From positions 1,922,001 to 1,986,000 of the forward strand of contig OX595985.1 in assembly GCA_951394045.1 (NCBI GenBank): a stretch of 64,000 nucleotides of DNA, written 5' to 3'. The DNA is from Nitzschia sp. DOCU1 (taxonomy: Eukaryota > Bacillariophyta > Bacillariophyceae > Bacillariales > Bacillariaceae). Under the pieces are notes generated by a model. It was not told where the DNA came from. It ran no database searches and saw only the letters and a program-made list of their open reading frames with translations. The position numbers were made by a program, and so were the translations under genes. Shown here piece after piece: positions 41,920 to 54,700 of the stretch (its first letter is position 1; every line of letters begins with the position of its first letter).

Positions 41920-43978
41920 ATGACTCGTTATCAGACGATACCATGGTTGTGTCTGCTTTCCATTGCAGCAGCATTTAGTCGCAAGTTGGACGAAAACCCA
42001 GACGACGTACTGGAAATCAAGAGGGATTGGTACAAGCGGTATCCTCAATATCCTCATTATTGTTCGACACCGGATCAAATGCAAGCCAGGTCCATTCCAC
42101 CCCTCCAGGAGGAAAACAATGCCAGAATAGGACCAACCCAGCTGGTCCATGTGACTGCCATTTTACGTCATGGGGCTCGAACTCTGTTACAAGGACCTGC
42201 CACATCGCCTTGTTGGGATGGCTTTTGGCAAAACCCCGAAACGGCCGTGTGGGATTGTCCTCTTAAAACTCTTTCGATGCCACCCAATGCCCAACGCATT
42301 CAAGAAGAAGAAGGTGGCATTGCGGCCATTGACATGGGCATGACCTTTGAAACGGCCATGTTTTTATTTCCCAAAAGTTATACGGCCCTTCAAAAACCAC
42401 TCGCCAATGTCTTGAATGGAACTTGTGAATTGGGACAATTGATTTTGCAAGGTTATGAACAACAAGTTCAAAATGGACAAGTTCTACGAGATGCCTATTT
42501 GCATCGTGCGGGGGAATATAGTACTAGCGAGACATTGCACTTGTTTGAAGTGGGCGGGGAAAACTCGGAACCATGGGCGGATGAAACGCAGTTGTACTTG
42601 AGAAGTGATAATGCTCATGCTCCCTTGACGTCCGGTCAACTCTTGATGCGGGGTTTGTTTGAGGCTGAACTCGTAGCATCCCGACAAAATTCGGATGTAT
42701 TCCAACAAACCTTTCCTACCATTCCCGTTCATACAGCCGATCATTCGCGAGATATTCTCAGTGGTTTTCGAGACCAATGTGAAGCTTTGGATTTATTACA
42801 ACAAGCTTCGGACAATAGTTGGGAATATCGACAATTTGTCAAATCTGCTGAAACTGAAGAGGTTTTAAAATTTTTGCAAACACATCATATGCAAGAGGAT
42901 GATGCCTTTGATTGTTTAATGACGACGGTTTGTACCGATCGACCCTTACCGGACCGATTTGGCATTTACAATCCAAGTCCCAAGAGTTGGTTCAATCGAA
43001 TTGCGTCGTATCATGTGGCCAATCATTCATTTCACTTGAATTACAATGATGCGGGTAAGATAAATATTGTTGATGCCACATTTGCCCCAACATTGTTTAC
43101 TCACTCACACTTGTTGTCTGTTTATTTGCTTTCTTTTCGAATACTCTATTAGAATACTCCAAGTTGAGCATGGGACCGTTGTGGGCCGAAATTATGGATC
43201 ATATTGCTCCCGTTCTCGGAGATATGATGGAAGCCCAAGATCGGCCAAGGCCGCCTGCCAAGTTGGCAATCTACAGTGGTTATGATAGTACTATTATGGA
43301 GATTCTAGCAAGTCTAGGAGCCTGGGCAGGCGTCGAATGGCCACCCTATGCCAGTATGGTCTTGCTAGAGGTACGTTTGTGGTTGCGCGTTTGGGTTGTT
43401 TTGGGATCCCGTGGCCAAACTCACGACAATGGAATGTGGTCGTCGTTTACATATAGATTCATGAACTTTTGGATGATGCCAGCGACAAGTCTATTTTCGG
43501 CTCCAAGTTTGCCTTTCGATTGCTCTATAATGGACAAATTTTAACCGACAAGGTGCAAGGTTGTACAGAAGGCATGGAACTCTGCGATGCTCAACATTTG
43601 GTAAATCGCGTCCTACCCTTTGCCAGACGCAACGTGGATTGCATTGATGTCAATCTAGAAAAGGCATCCATTCATCCCATGCAAATCGCCAAGGCTCTCA
43701 TCACGACCACGGGAGGTATAGTCTTGGTAATTTTGATTGTGGCGGTCAGTGCTTTGATTGGATCCATTGCTGTCTTTTATCGATTGACAGGGTCTGTACC
43801 AACCGACGAACTCAAAAATCTACAGCGGCAAGTTTTTAGAAGAAGTAGTAAATCCAAAACCAGAGGAGCATCAGGCCCGAGTCCATTTTTGGACGAACAA
43901 ATCGAAATGACCATGTCGGACGCGGCGGCGACGCCGGTGGACGATTTCGACGATGAGCCACAAGGCGACGATGCCTAA
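41920..43978 (+). CDS. Histidine acid phosphatase-like type I membrane protein (paralogue B, HD motif altered)
   Basis: Exons 41920-43054, 43153-43370 and 43457-43978, 624 residues. The signal peptide is MTRYQTIPWLCLLSIAAAFS. Like paralogue A it has YCSTPDQM, LRHGARTL, NGTCELGQLILQGYEQQ, HTADHSRDIL and a C-terminal span (GGIVLVILIVAVSALIGSIAVFY). The RHGAR site is kept, but the proton-donor HD of A (SGHDTT) is SGYDST here, so normal catalysis is doubtful. The first intron (43055-43152) is missing from A, where the codons run straight through (HSAYAKLAM); the second intron matches A in position. A divergent tandem duplication with intron loss or gain is inferred. B may be a binding protein or a phosphatase with changed mechanism. 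Confidence 0.87.
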
Positions 43979-44646
43979 CTAATGAAGCGGTAACTACGGT
44001 AGTGCACGGCGACGGCCGCCAAGGGCATCACATGACGTGCTTTGAACAGCTTTCTTTTCAGGCTTCTCTGCTCTACGACAGAATAGCATATTAAAGCTCT
44101 CTACCAAAAGAACCGCCGACAGTACCAACGCATACTAGCACGAATACTCTACTGCTATCTCTACCAGTACTACTATTTAAGCAGTACTACTATTGTCCCA
44201 CTATTACTGTATCTACTTCGGAGTATATTGCTACTACTTCGCCATTTCAATGGCAAGATCTTTTGGGTTTGCGGATCGCGAAAATAGTTTGGGGGAGAGA
44301 CGTCGCAGACTATCACTGCAGGGCGAGAGCGTTCATGCACATTCCACGTGGAATTTTTCGTCTGCACGTCATCAGAGTGTCCGCATTTTTGGCGGGAAAC
44401 GACGTACGCCGACGACACGATGCGTGCGTTGGCATCCATCAAACGGTCGCCTCCTTGACATGATGGTGCCTTTCACTCTCATTTCCATAGCCGTCCTCGA
44501 TCATTTGCTTGATCGATATAGGTGCGGTACGAAGGAAAGCTGCACCAAGTCCACATCTGCACCCTGTTGACTGCAGCGGGGATTGGTAAAAGGAGCGGCC
44601 TCGCAGATTGTCACCGACCGTCGTCTTGTCCAAAACTCCAATAACA
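43979..44646. promoter_or_regulatory. Upstream region of the MIPS fusion gene
   Basis: No gene is seen. It contains a TACTACT/AGTACTA-rich stretch (about 44130-44240) and the 14-bp palindrome ATTCCACGTGGAAT at 44341-44354, 293 bp before the ATG. Confidence 0.45.
44341..44354. promoter_or_regulatory. ATTCCACGTGGAAT palindrome, copy 3
   Basis: Identical to 22078-22091; core TCCACGTGGA also at 20063-20072. Confidence 0.55.
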
Positions 44647-47600
44647 ATGTGGCCATCCCCAGGATCGAGTGCCGCAAGATCCAAGGTTACGGATGCGGCT
44701 TCTTCCGTCAGTGGATTTAGTGCTGCATCGAGTGTTCGATACGCTCAGTTTGCTCCCAACTCCAATGCCGTGGCCTCAAGTCCGAATCATGCCGCGGGTC
44801 AAAAGTTAACTGCCGACGTCGCTGCCCAAAATCCCAACGCGCAAGCCTCCATTGGCATTTTGGTGGTTGGACTGGGCGGTGCCAATGGAACGACCATGTT
44901 GGCGGGTATGCTAGCAAATCGTCTTGGTATTGACTGGCATGGTCCGAGAGGAGAGCCCATGAGTCCGAATTATAATGGTTGCATCACGCAACTGGATCAA
45001 CGAGGGATCCATGGAGGCGTTGGATATCGAGATCTCGTCAAGGGATTGGCGGATGCCAATACGGCCGCCGTTGGTGGATGGGATATTCGTCCTACTAGAC
45101 CTGGTGATGCACTGTTACAAGCACAAATATTGGACTATGATCTAGTACGGCAAGTACAAGGAGAGATGAACCAAGTAAAGTTGTTTCGGGGTCTGTATGA
45201 CCCTCGTTTCATTGGATCCTCGCAACACGACACCGCCCAACACATTTTGACGGATCAAGAAGCCAAGGATGATGCAGAAGCTCTCAAATGTTTGCGTGCC
45301 GATATACGGTATTTCAAATGGAGAAACGGAGTGGTTGGACATACAACTGTCATTTGGAGTGCCAGTGTCGAACCCAATTCTGAGTTGGTGACCAATATTT
45401 GGACCGCCGATCATTTGATGCAAGCTATTGAAATGACTGAGGAAGAAAGGGGTGGACCTTTGCCTCCCTCCTTGATTTATGCAACGGCAGCAGTTTTAGA
45501 AGGTTGTTCATTCGTCAATGGGGGAAGTCAAAATACATTGGCTTGCCCAGGTCTTGCCGAACTGGCACAGCTTCAGACTGGAGTGTATTGCCTCGGAACG
45601 GATTTCAAAGCGGGCCAAACAAAGTTCAAGACGGCGGCCGTAGAGTATATTCGAACCATGGGATTGACGCCCAAAGTGATCGCATCGTCGAATCATCTCG
45701 GCAACAATGACATGCGCAATCTGGCGTCTGCCAAGGATGCTAGCGACGCCAAGCTCAAGGTCAAGCATGATATTTTCGCTCCATGGCAAGAGGAAGATTT
45801 AGACCACAAAGTCTCCATCATGTTCACGCCATTCATCAACGACGACAAGCGAGATTTCGTCGAGTATACCAGTTTGGGATTTTTGAACCAGCCCCATACC
45901 ATGGTGACGTACACGAGGGCCTCCGATAGTGTACTCTGCGTTCCCTTGATGATTGATGCCGCCGTGTGGTGTGACTATTTTTCTAAACGGTCTTGGTCTT
46001 ATGAAAAAGTGGGAAAGGCTCTAGCCTATCTCTTCAAGGTTCCCGAGGGGGCGGCCAAAGGCGTGGATCCGGGATTCTTTCGGCAGATGGAAGAACTCAA
46101 GTTGCAGGTCTTGGCGGCGTGTGGCAAAATGACTGGGGACAATTCTCGACCATCCACTCAAATAATCACGCAACAGCAGCAGAATCGACGAGTACGTGCC
46201 GCCGATGGCATCGAGGCCGAATGGGTAATTCCCGGAGGAGCAGGAATCGTGTGCGCTGGGCTTGGTTGCGTGGATATGCAATTGAATGATGCCAGTGGAG
46301 GCGACGGCGGAGAAGGAATCGAAACCTTTCAAGGCGAAAAGAGTATAGGGGGTGGAAGTGTGTCAATGGCATGTAAGACGCTCGCTCGGCTATGTCACGG
46401 CGAACCAAAGGGCGGCGGAAACAACCAAGTACCACCGCCAGTGGTGTCGACTATTATTCCTCTCTGCATGATTGGTGACGATGATTCTGGAAATAAACTT
46501 TTGAAGCTATTGGAGGATTGTGGATCTACCTGTGGCAACATCGATACACGGGTAGTTCGTTCCGCACAAGCCCACTGGGAGGGACTAAGAACAGCGTTGT
46601 CGGTGTTACCAATCTACCAAGATGGTCGGCGAGGGTGCTTTTTTGATGCGGCATCCAACTCGACGTTTTCGGCGGAACAATTGATTGACATGTTGAATGA
46701 TGTCTACGCCGGCGGACCCGATCAGTCGAACAGTGAAATTCCGCCAGTGTATGGCGCAATGATCTTCGGTTATCCACACTTACTCCCATTGATGCAGGGC
46801 TCAAATCTCGCAGTTGTCTTCCAAGAAGCACGGAATTTCATGGTCGATGGTGGAATCGTTGTCCTGGACTTGAATGGAGTACCAGATATCCAGTTTTCAA
46901 TAACGGGAGGACTGCGTAGTCCCCATGATCTGAAAAGGGATACAATCATTGGACCCGCTTTACAGCACGTGGATCTGCTCCATATGAATGAGGACGAGCT
47001 GGTCTCGCTAACAGGATGCAGAATCTTGGACACTCTCGGATCGGAGCAAGAAAACGAGTTTACCATATCCAAGGCTGTCGAACTTTTCCTGAGTTGCGGT
47101 GTCGCGATCGTGGCGGTCACCAGAGGCAAGAAGGGAAGCTATGTAGCGTGCAACAACGCCGATAGAATGCGCATGACACCATGCCTGTAAGTACACTCTG
47201 GCACATCCCATCTATTTCTCTCTTATTGTCGTCGTCACTGACATTTTCCTCTGCAACAGTCCACAATCGTGGGCCAACTTCTCCGCCCACATTGCCGCGG
47301 CCGAGCTTCCACCTGGGACAAAGCTAAACACAAATGGTGCTGGAGACTCGTTCACGGCTGGATTCTTGATCGCTACAATGCTTCGCCACCGTGGGAGGCG
47401 ACCGAAGCAGCCTGCAAAGGCGAGCACCTCGCCACAAAAGCCTCCTAATACCAAAGATTCCTCTTCGCAGCACAGTAAGCGGTCGCCGAACAAGAAAACG
47501 ACGCCCTATTCGTTGTATATGCGGGAAAAGTTCGTCTTTCTGAAAAGTCAATACAAAGACGACAAGAAGGCTATATTTGCCAAGTGTCACGAGATGTGGG

Positions 47601-47941
47601 AGAAAGAGAGCCCCGACGTGAAGAAATTGTACGAACAAAAGGCGCAGCAGGAAGACATCGCCGAGGAAGTAGGTTCCAACGTCTCCAGTACGAGTTGGAG
47701 CATGTCTGATTTTTCGGAGCCCAATTCATTAGCTCTCCCATCAGCCCACGAATACGGTGACCCGCCTTTGGAGCCTCTTGAAACTACCAACCAATCTTTG
47801 AGCCTTGAATCTGCCATTCAATTTGCCGGACTAGTGGCAGCCCACCATGTAGATGTGAGTACAAGGGACCTCAAGTCCTTGGACATCAGCAAGCTTCTGC
47901 AACAAGCGGCGATCTTCCCCAGCAGTCCACAAGAAATCTAA
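44647..47941 (+). CDS. Fusion: myo-inositol-phosphate synthase + PfkB carbohydrate kinase + HMG box
   Basis: Exons 44647-47186 and 47260-47941, 1073 residues; the ATG at 44647 follows CAACA, and the longer frame starts at TTG. Residues about 65-515 are myo-inositol-1-phosphate synthase, which turns glucose 6-phosphate into inositol phosphate using NAD+. Visible are the NAD loop [44 protein letters not shown] and [10 protein letters not shown]. Residues about 530-890 are a PfkB/ribokinase-type kinase: [10 protein letters not shown], the sugar-binding [26 protein letters not shown], and the catalytic loop [14 protein letters not shown] with its Asp base, encoded after the intron. Residues about 920-978 look like an HMG box ([21 protein letters not shown]...[14 protein letters not shown]). 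An acidic/Ser tail ends the protein. Plant PfkB enzymes include inositol 3-kinase, so the kinase half may phosphorylate inositol. The HMG box role is unknown. The intron joins all three in one frame. Confidence 0.86.
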
Positions 47942-48722
47942 AAAGGAAATAGAAATGGTCAACGGATCCTTTATTATTATTCACTGACGTATTCTAGCTA
48001 GCTAACATACCCACTTGGGCCTTTTCTAGAGAGCTAGTGGCAATGGCCCCGACTTGCCAACAAGCTCGAATGCATGCCAAAAGATTATTCTTGTTTCGAC
48101 CGACGACGGCTTCTGTAGCTACCGGTATGTCGTCGGCATATTTTGTCGGCAGCAGCCGTATCCAGAACTGTCGGAGGTTGCTTGCTGGGCCTGCTGGGTG
48201 GAGGTCCTTCGAATCCGAACTTGTTCGGGATCAATAGATCGCGACAAAAAGATGTGAGGAGGCGATCGGCACTTCCGCAGCAGCAAGCGGGAAAAAACGT
48301 CATCAAGGCCCTCCGTTCTTCAATTGAGACGTAGCCCTTCGCTGATGTCTTCGATTTGGTTGGCTAAATCGGAGATTTGTGACATACCATGGACATTCTT
48401 TGATCATAATCGGACGCTAATAAAAATCTGCTTCCAAATTATACTCTGTGCAGAAGCGTGGTACAAATTCTACGTTGGCCTATTTCTAACGGATAGCCTC
48501 TTTGGAAAATGCGAACCATCCCAAGGTCGCAAACGCTTCGCGCTTCGGGCTTCGGGAATCCGAAGGGTGGAACAACTCCACCTTCGACCCGGCGATATCT
48601 TTGCTATTGCGAACGCTGAAACTAGCTCCTTGACCGCACAAAAATCACAACGACGAACGACTTTCTCTTCCAAGTGTATTACTAGGTGCAGAAGCAAACT
48701 TGAAAAGACTAATTCAACAACC
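47942..48722. other. Interval before the oxidoreductase gene
   Basis: No convincing gene. Frames at 48037-48237 and 48143-48334 would need a 28-31 nt intron to join. The PNO reading frame stays open from 48324, but no upstream Met context or targeting signal makes a longer N terminus likely. Confidence 0.4.
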
Positions 48723-51700
48723 ATGAGTACCGAAGGGGACTCCAATCCGAAAAAGATCGAGCGTAAAGGCTCGACGACAGATAACGGCATGTGTGTCGAT
48801 GGTGAGCAATAAAAAGGGTTTGGATCTGTTTGACAATTATTGTCCGTTCCTCAACATACTGTTGTCGCATATAGGAAACTGGGCGGCGGCTCACGTGTCC
48901 TACCGCACGAATGACTGTGCCTACATTTTCCCCATCACTCCAAGCTCTCCCATGGGCGAAGAAGTGGATGCCTGGGCAGCAGACCACAAGTTGAATCTTT
49001 GGGGGCAGGAACTCAAAGTAGTGGAAATGCAAAGTGAAGGTGGCGCCGCCGGTGCGTTGCACGGTGCATTGGTTTCTGGTTCCTTGGCAACCACGTACAC
49101 CGCTAGTCAAGGTTTGCTCTTGTTCATTCCGAACATGTACAAGATTGCTGGAGAGCTTTTGCCGACGGTCATTCATGTGGCTTCGCGTGCTCTGGCTGGC
49201 GAGGCCTTGTCGATTTATGGTGACCACAGCGATACCATGCTTGTCCGTGGTTGCGGATGGGCCATGTTGTCGTCCTTCAGTGTTCAGGAAGCTCACGATA
49301 TGGCTGCCATTTCCCAGATGGCGACCTTGAATTCTCGTGTGCCGTTCTTGCACTTCTTTGACGGTTTCCGAACCAGTCACGAGGTCAACAAGATTACTCT
49401 GATCAGTGATGATCAGCTCCGCGAATTGATGCCATTTGATAAAATCGAGGAACATCGTCAGCGGGCATTGTCTCCAATGCATCCATCGTAAGTTCGGCCG
49501 CAATTGAGTTGTCCATTGTGTCATTTATATTCCGCGAATTCTCACTTAGGTTACTATTTGACAGGCAACGTGGAACGGCACAAGCCCCAGATGTATTTAT
49601 GCAAATGGTCGAGTCGAGCAATCAACACTACAATGCTGTCGAAGGCCACATTGTGGACGCGATGACGAAACTCGAACAAGTGACGGGACGCAAATACTCG
49701 CCTATTGAATATAGCTACTATGGTTCGTCGTCGCCACGTGTTGCGATCATTTGCATGGGCTCTGGTGTGGCCGTCATTGACGGAACGCTCAAGCACTTGA
49801 AGAGCGAGACAACGTGCCTCATTGCGATCCGCATGTTCCGCCCCTGGAACAGAAAGCGCTTTGTCGATTCCCTCCCATCCACAGTCACTCGTGTCGCCGT
49901 GTTGGACCGTACCAAAGAAGGAGGATCTCAGGGAGAACCACTTTACTTGGATATTTGCACATCGCTCATGCAGGAAGGCAGAGGAAACCTCTATGTAGCG
50001 GGTGGTCGTTACGGTCTCGGCTCCAAGGATTTCACTCCTCGCATGGTTTCTGCCATTATTCAGAATATGCTCCGCAAGAATGTTGAAGACATCCAGCGCC
50101 CATTCACCGTGGGTATCACCGATGATGTGACCAATCTTTCCTTGCCGCTAGGTCGCCATTTGAACATTTTGGATCCTAGCGTCACCCAATGCGTCTTCTG
50201 GGGCTTTGGTAGCGACGGTACGTTTCATGTGTTGAATTTTCTGCGGAGGTTCGTTTTTCGTCGTCCAGCTCTCACAATGACACCCTTGACTCTTTCTTTG
50301 TAGGAACCGTTGGTGCAAACAAGTCCGCTGTTAAACTCATTGGAAACTACCATCGGGATATGTCAGTCCAGGCATATTTCGAGTATGATGCGAAGAAGAG
50401 TAGCGGTTGGACCATCTCGCACTTGCGTTTTTCGCCCAAGGTATCAATTTCCGCCCCATTCCGTGTGGAGGAGGGCCAGGGCGATTACGTTGCTTGCCAC
50501 AACGAGGGCTATGTCCAGGCAAATAAGTATGATGTTGTCAAGTTCTGCAAGCGACGTGGAAACTTCTTCTTGAACACGACTGTGGGGTCGATCAAGGACC
50601 CTGCAGAGAGGATCGAGGCACTGGAACAGCTTGTCTCTCCAAAAGTCCTTCGGCAAATTGCGATGAAGAACCTCAACGTAAGCGCCTGTGTGAATGTTTG
50701 AGCTACATTATACCCTGACAGAAACACTAACTTGACTACCGTCTGCTTTGATTGTATGCATGCAGTTCTACATCATGGACGCCGTCGGCCTCTCTCGAAA
50801 ATACGGGCTGGCTGGCCGTATCAACATGATCTGCCAGACAGTCTTCTTCCGTTTGTCCAATGTTGTTCCTCTGGAAGATGCTGTGGCCTTGCTGAAAGCA
50901 TCCATCAAGAAGACATACGGCTACAAAGGAGACGATGTCGTCCAGAAAAATATCGATTTGCTGGATGCCGTTGTCTCGGATCCTGCCACCTTGATCAAAA
51001 TTGAAATCCCAGAGAGCTGGAAGAAGCTTCAAAATGACAGCGAGACGCCCTACGATATCCGTCACAATATGTTGTTGGACGATGAGAAAGTTCGCAAGTT
51101 TATGACCGATATCGCAGACCCAGTGACACGATTGGAGGGTGACGACATTCCTGTGTCCAAATTCTTGGAAAATCACCTTCTTGGTGGTGTTATGATTCCA
51201 GGAACTACCAAGTTCGAAAAGAGAAACCCCAATCCAAGTGGCAGAATCCCCAAGTGGAATCCTGATGCATGCACCCAATGCAATCAATGTATTTTCATTT
51301 GCCCTCATGCGGCAATTCGTCCATTCGTTGTGACCAAGGAGGAAGCCATGAACGCTCCTTTCCCAGCTCAGTTCGACACTATCAAAGTCACAGGAGCAGA
51401 GTTTGGCGGAAAGAAGTACGCGATCAGAGTCTCTCCCTTGGACTGTACCGGTTGTAACGCATGCGTGGAAGCCGTAAGTCCTCGTTTCATATTCGCTTTG
51501 CTGGATTGACAGTTCTGGTACCTTACATCGTTTTCTGCGTTTTCCCAGTGTCCCGAGGAACCGAAGGCGCTCGAAATGCAGAGCATCGAAGTTGATAAAG
51601 AGGCAAATACCAAGAATTGGGAATACGCCTTTGACCTTCCTGACCGCGGCGATCTCACTGAAAAGGCCACCATTCGTGGGTCTCAATTCCAGACTCCTTT

Positions 51701-54700
51701 GATGGAGTTCTCAGGCGCATGCTCTGGGTGTGGCGAGACTCCTTACTTCAAGCTCCTGACTCAGCTCTTTGGTGAGCGAATGGTGATCGCCAATGCGACC
51801 GGATGTTCGTCGATTTGGGGAGGCTCTTTCCCTTCCAATCCTTACACTGTCTCAAAGAAGTCGGGACGCGGGCCAGGTAAGAGTCCCATCGGTTTCATTT
51901 ACTTTCTTAGGAACACCCGCTTATATTTGTTTCTCAACTTTCTCTTCAATTGTAGCATGGGCCAATTCTTTGTTTGAAGACAATGCAGAGTATGGTCTTG
52001 GTATGTTCTCGGCAATGCGCCATCGCAGAGAACGTTTGGCGAGGCTCGTCGAAGATTATGTACACGAGATGGAACTCAAGCAGGACGGCGACAAGACAGA
52101 CGAAGAGAAGGAACTTGTTCATCTGTTGATGGATTGGCTAGAGGCAAAGGAAGAGAAGAGTGACAAATGCACGAAGCTTTTTGATAAAATGCAGCCTCTT
52201 TTTAAAACTCTCCTCCCGACAAACGGAGACGCCAAATACTCCCTCCTGGCAAGGATTTGGTCCGATCGTGATATGTTCGTCAAGATCTCGCAGTGGATTG
52301 TTGGTGGAGATGGTTGGGCGTACGACATTGGGTAAGTAGTGCCTCGAAGTTGATTCATGAGGAAGATACCCGCATTTTCTCACACCTCTGCCATGTCGCT
52401 TCTTCAGATTCGGTGGTCTCGACCATGTTGAAGCCTTTGAAAGCAACGATGTCAATGTACTGGTAGTCGACACCGAGATGTACAGTAACACTGGTGGACA
52501 GTGTTCTAAGGCCACGCCTGCAGGAGCCACCGCAAAGTTTGCCGAAGGTGGAAAGCAGCAGCGAAAAAAGAATATTGGTGAAATCTTCATGACGTACGAG
52601 CACGTCTATGTTGCCAGCGTCTCGCTTGGAAACCCGGCTCAAGTCTTGCAGGCCTTCATCGAAGCCGACCAGCACAATGGGCCCTCCATCATAATTGCGT
52701 ACTCCCCTTGTGTCCAACAAGGTGTCCGCCCTCGTGGACTCGATGATATGGTAGAAGAGTCTCGCTTTGCCATCGATTCCGGATACTGGCCTCTCTACCG
52801 TTTTAACCCTGAGCTTGTCAAGGAAGGCAAAAATCCATTCATCTTGGATAGCAAGAAGCTTCGTCAAGATGTTACCGCCTTCCTCAAGCGCGAGAGTCGC
52901 TTCGTCAAGCTGCAAAAGCAGCATCCCGAAATCGCTGACGATTTGTTCAACAAGATGAACCAAGATGTTCATCATCGCATGGACCATTTGAACCAACTTG
53001 CTGCCGGCTACAAGGCCTTTGACCACGCGGATGATGCATCCGTGAAAGTTCTTTTCGCCTCTGAAACAGGAACGGCGGCCCGCGTGGCGCGAGACTTTGC
53101 CGATGCTTGCATTCATTCGCACGTTGCTGATGCTATGAACGATGTCGAAGTGGACGACATTGATGGAACTACAACCATTTTCTTCGTTGCCACTTGTGGG
53201 CAAGGTGCCATGCGTCAAAATGGCAAGGAATTCTACAAGAATTTGTGCGCTCGAAAAGAGAAGTTCTCGGAAGGAACCAAGTTCGCTGTATTTGGTCTCG
53301 GAGACTCTTCGTACTACTTCTTCTGCGAAGCTGCAAAGAAGGTTGAAGCAAAGATGCTTGAGCTTGGAGCAGAGAAGATGCTTTCCTTGGGATGTGGCGA
53401 CGACTCAGCCGAAGAAGGCATGGATGCGGGCTTGCATGATTGGCTTGATACAGTTTGGCCTGCTCTCGACGTACCACCCCCCGCCGAGGTTCCTCACATC
53501 ACCCCTGTTAAGGTCGAATACAGTCCAAAGGCAATGCTGCGCGATTCCGATGAGGAGCGCGTCCTGCACAAGTACTACAGCGCAGATGGAATGAATGCAA
53601 AGAGCATCCCAATCTTGAGCAACGTGAAAATGTGTGACGAGAAGTACAACCGCGACTTCCGCACTATCCGATTGAACACTGGAGAGGATATGCCTTACGA
53701 ACTTGGTGATGCCTTGGAGATCTTCCCTCAGAACGACCCTATCAAGGTCGCCGATTTCTTGCATGCGTACTCGAAGGACTTTGACGAGCACACGGTCGTG
53801 AAGATCCATGACTTCGGAATCGATGGCGAAGTTTCCCTAGGTACATTGTTCACCTACGTCCTCGATCTCTTTGGAAAGCCATCCAAGCATTTCATGCAAC
53901 AGCTGGCAACTTTTGAAAAGGATGAAGAGGAGAAGAAGACCATTTTGGATCTCAATTTCCTCAAGACGGAGGGAAAGAAGTCTGGAATCACTGTTGCAGA
54001 TTGTCTCTTGCGTTTTAAGGCGGCACACCCACCGCTTCCTGTGCTTCTAGCCATCATTCCCCAGATTAAGCCTCGTGCCTACTCCATTGCCAGTGCTCCT
54101 TTGGCGTCAAAGAATGTCACCGAGCTGCTTGTCCTAATTGATACTTGGTGGTGCGATGAGGGTGAGCGCGTTGGCTTGACTTGCGACATGCTTCGGCAAA
54201 AGGTTTCCGGTGACCACCTGTGGTGCCGCATGAAAGCCGGCTCCATGGATCCTCCCAGCCCAGAGCAGCCCGTTCTGTGTGCTGGAATTGGAAGTGGTCT
54301 GGCACCTCACATGGCCTTCCTTCGTGACAAGGTCAGAGCAGCCGAAGCCGGAGAGCCTGTTGGAAACTTCTCGCTTTACTTTGGCAACCGCAAGCGCAAG
54401 GAAGAATACCTCTACCAAGCCGAATTGGAGGCGATTGAGAAGAAGTATGACTGGTTCAAGCTTCATGTTGCATTCAGCCGCGACGATCCCAACAAGAAGG
54501 TCTACGTCCAGGACTTGGTTGGCCAAACGGATGATGCTCGCCTCTTGCTCCATGACACTGAAGATGGTATGATGTACGTCTGCGGAAATCGCCAACTACC
54601 GAAGCCATTGCAAGAAGCTTTGGTGAAGAGCTTCTCCAAATGGAGTGATGATCCCAAAGAAATCGAGAAAGCACGAGCGGCCATGGAACAACTTTACATC

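Noticed and set aside
48205..48220. tRNA T-arm-like text (GGTCCTTCGAATCC)
   Set aside because: No acceptor stem, D-arm or anticodon arm could be folded around it.
48037..48334. Possible small mitochondrial protein made of two frames (MHAKRLFLF... and GGCLLGLLGGGPSNPN...)
   Set aside because: Joining them would need a 28-31 nt intron, far shorter than the other introns here (about 60-110 nt).
50736..51686. 316-codon minus-strand open frame
   Set aside because: Exact shadow of PNO exons 5 and 6; the composition is that of an antisense frame and there is no domain.
52355..53218. 287-codon minus-strand open frame
   Set aside because: Shadow of PNO exon 8, which carries clear thiamine-domain and flavodoxin motifs.
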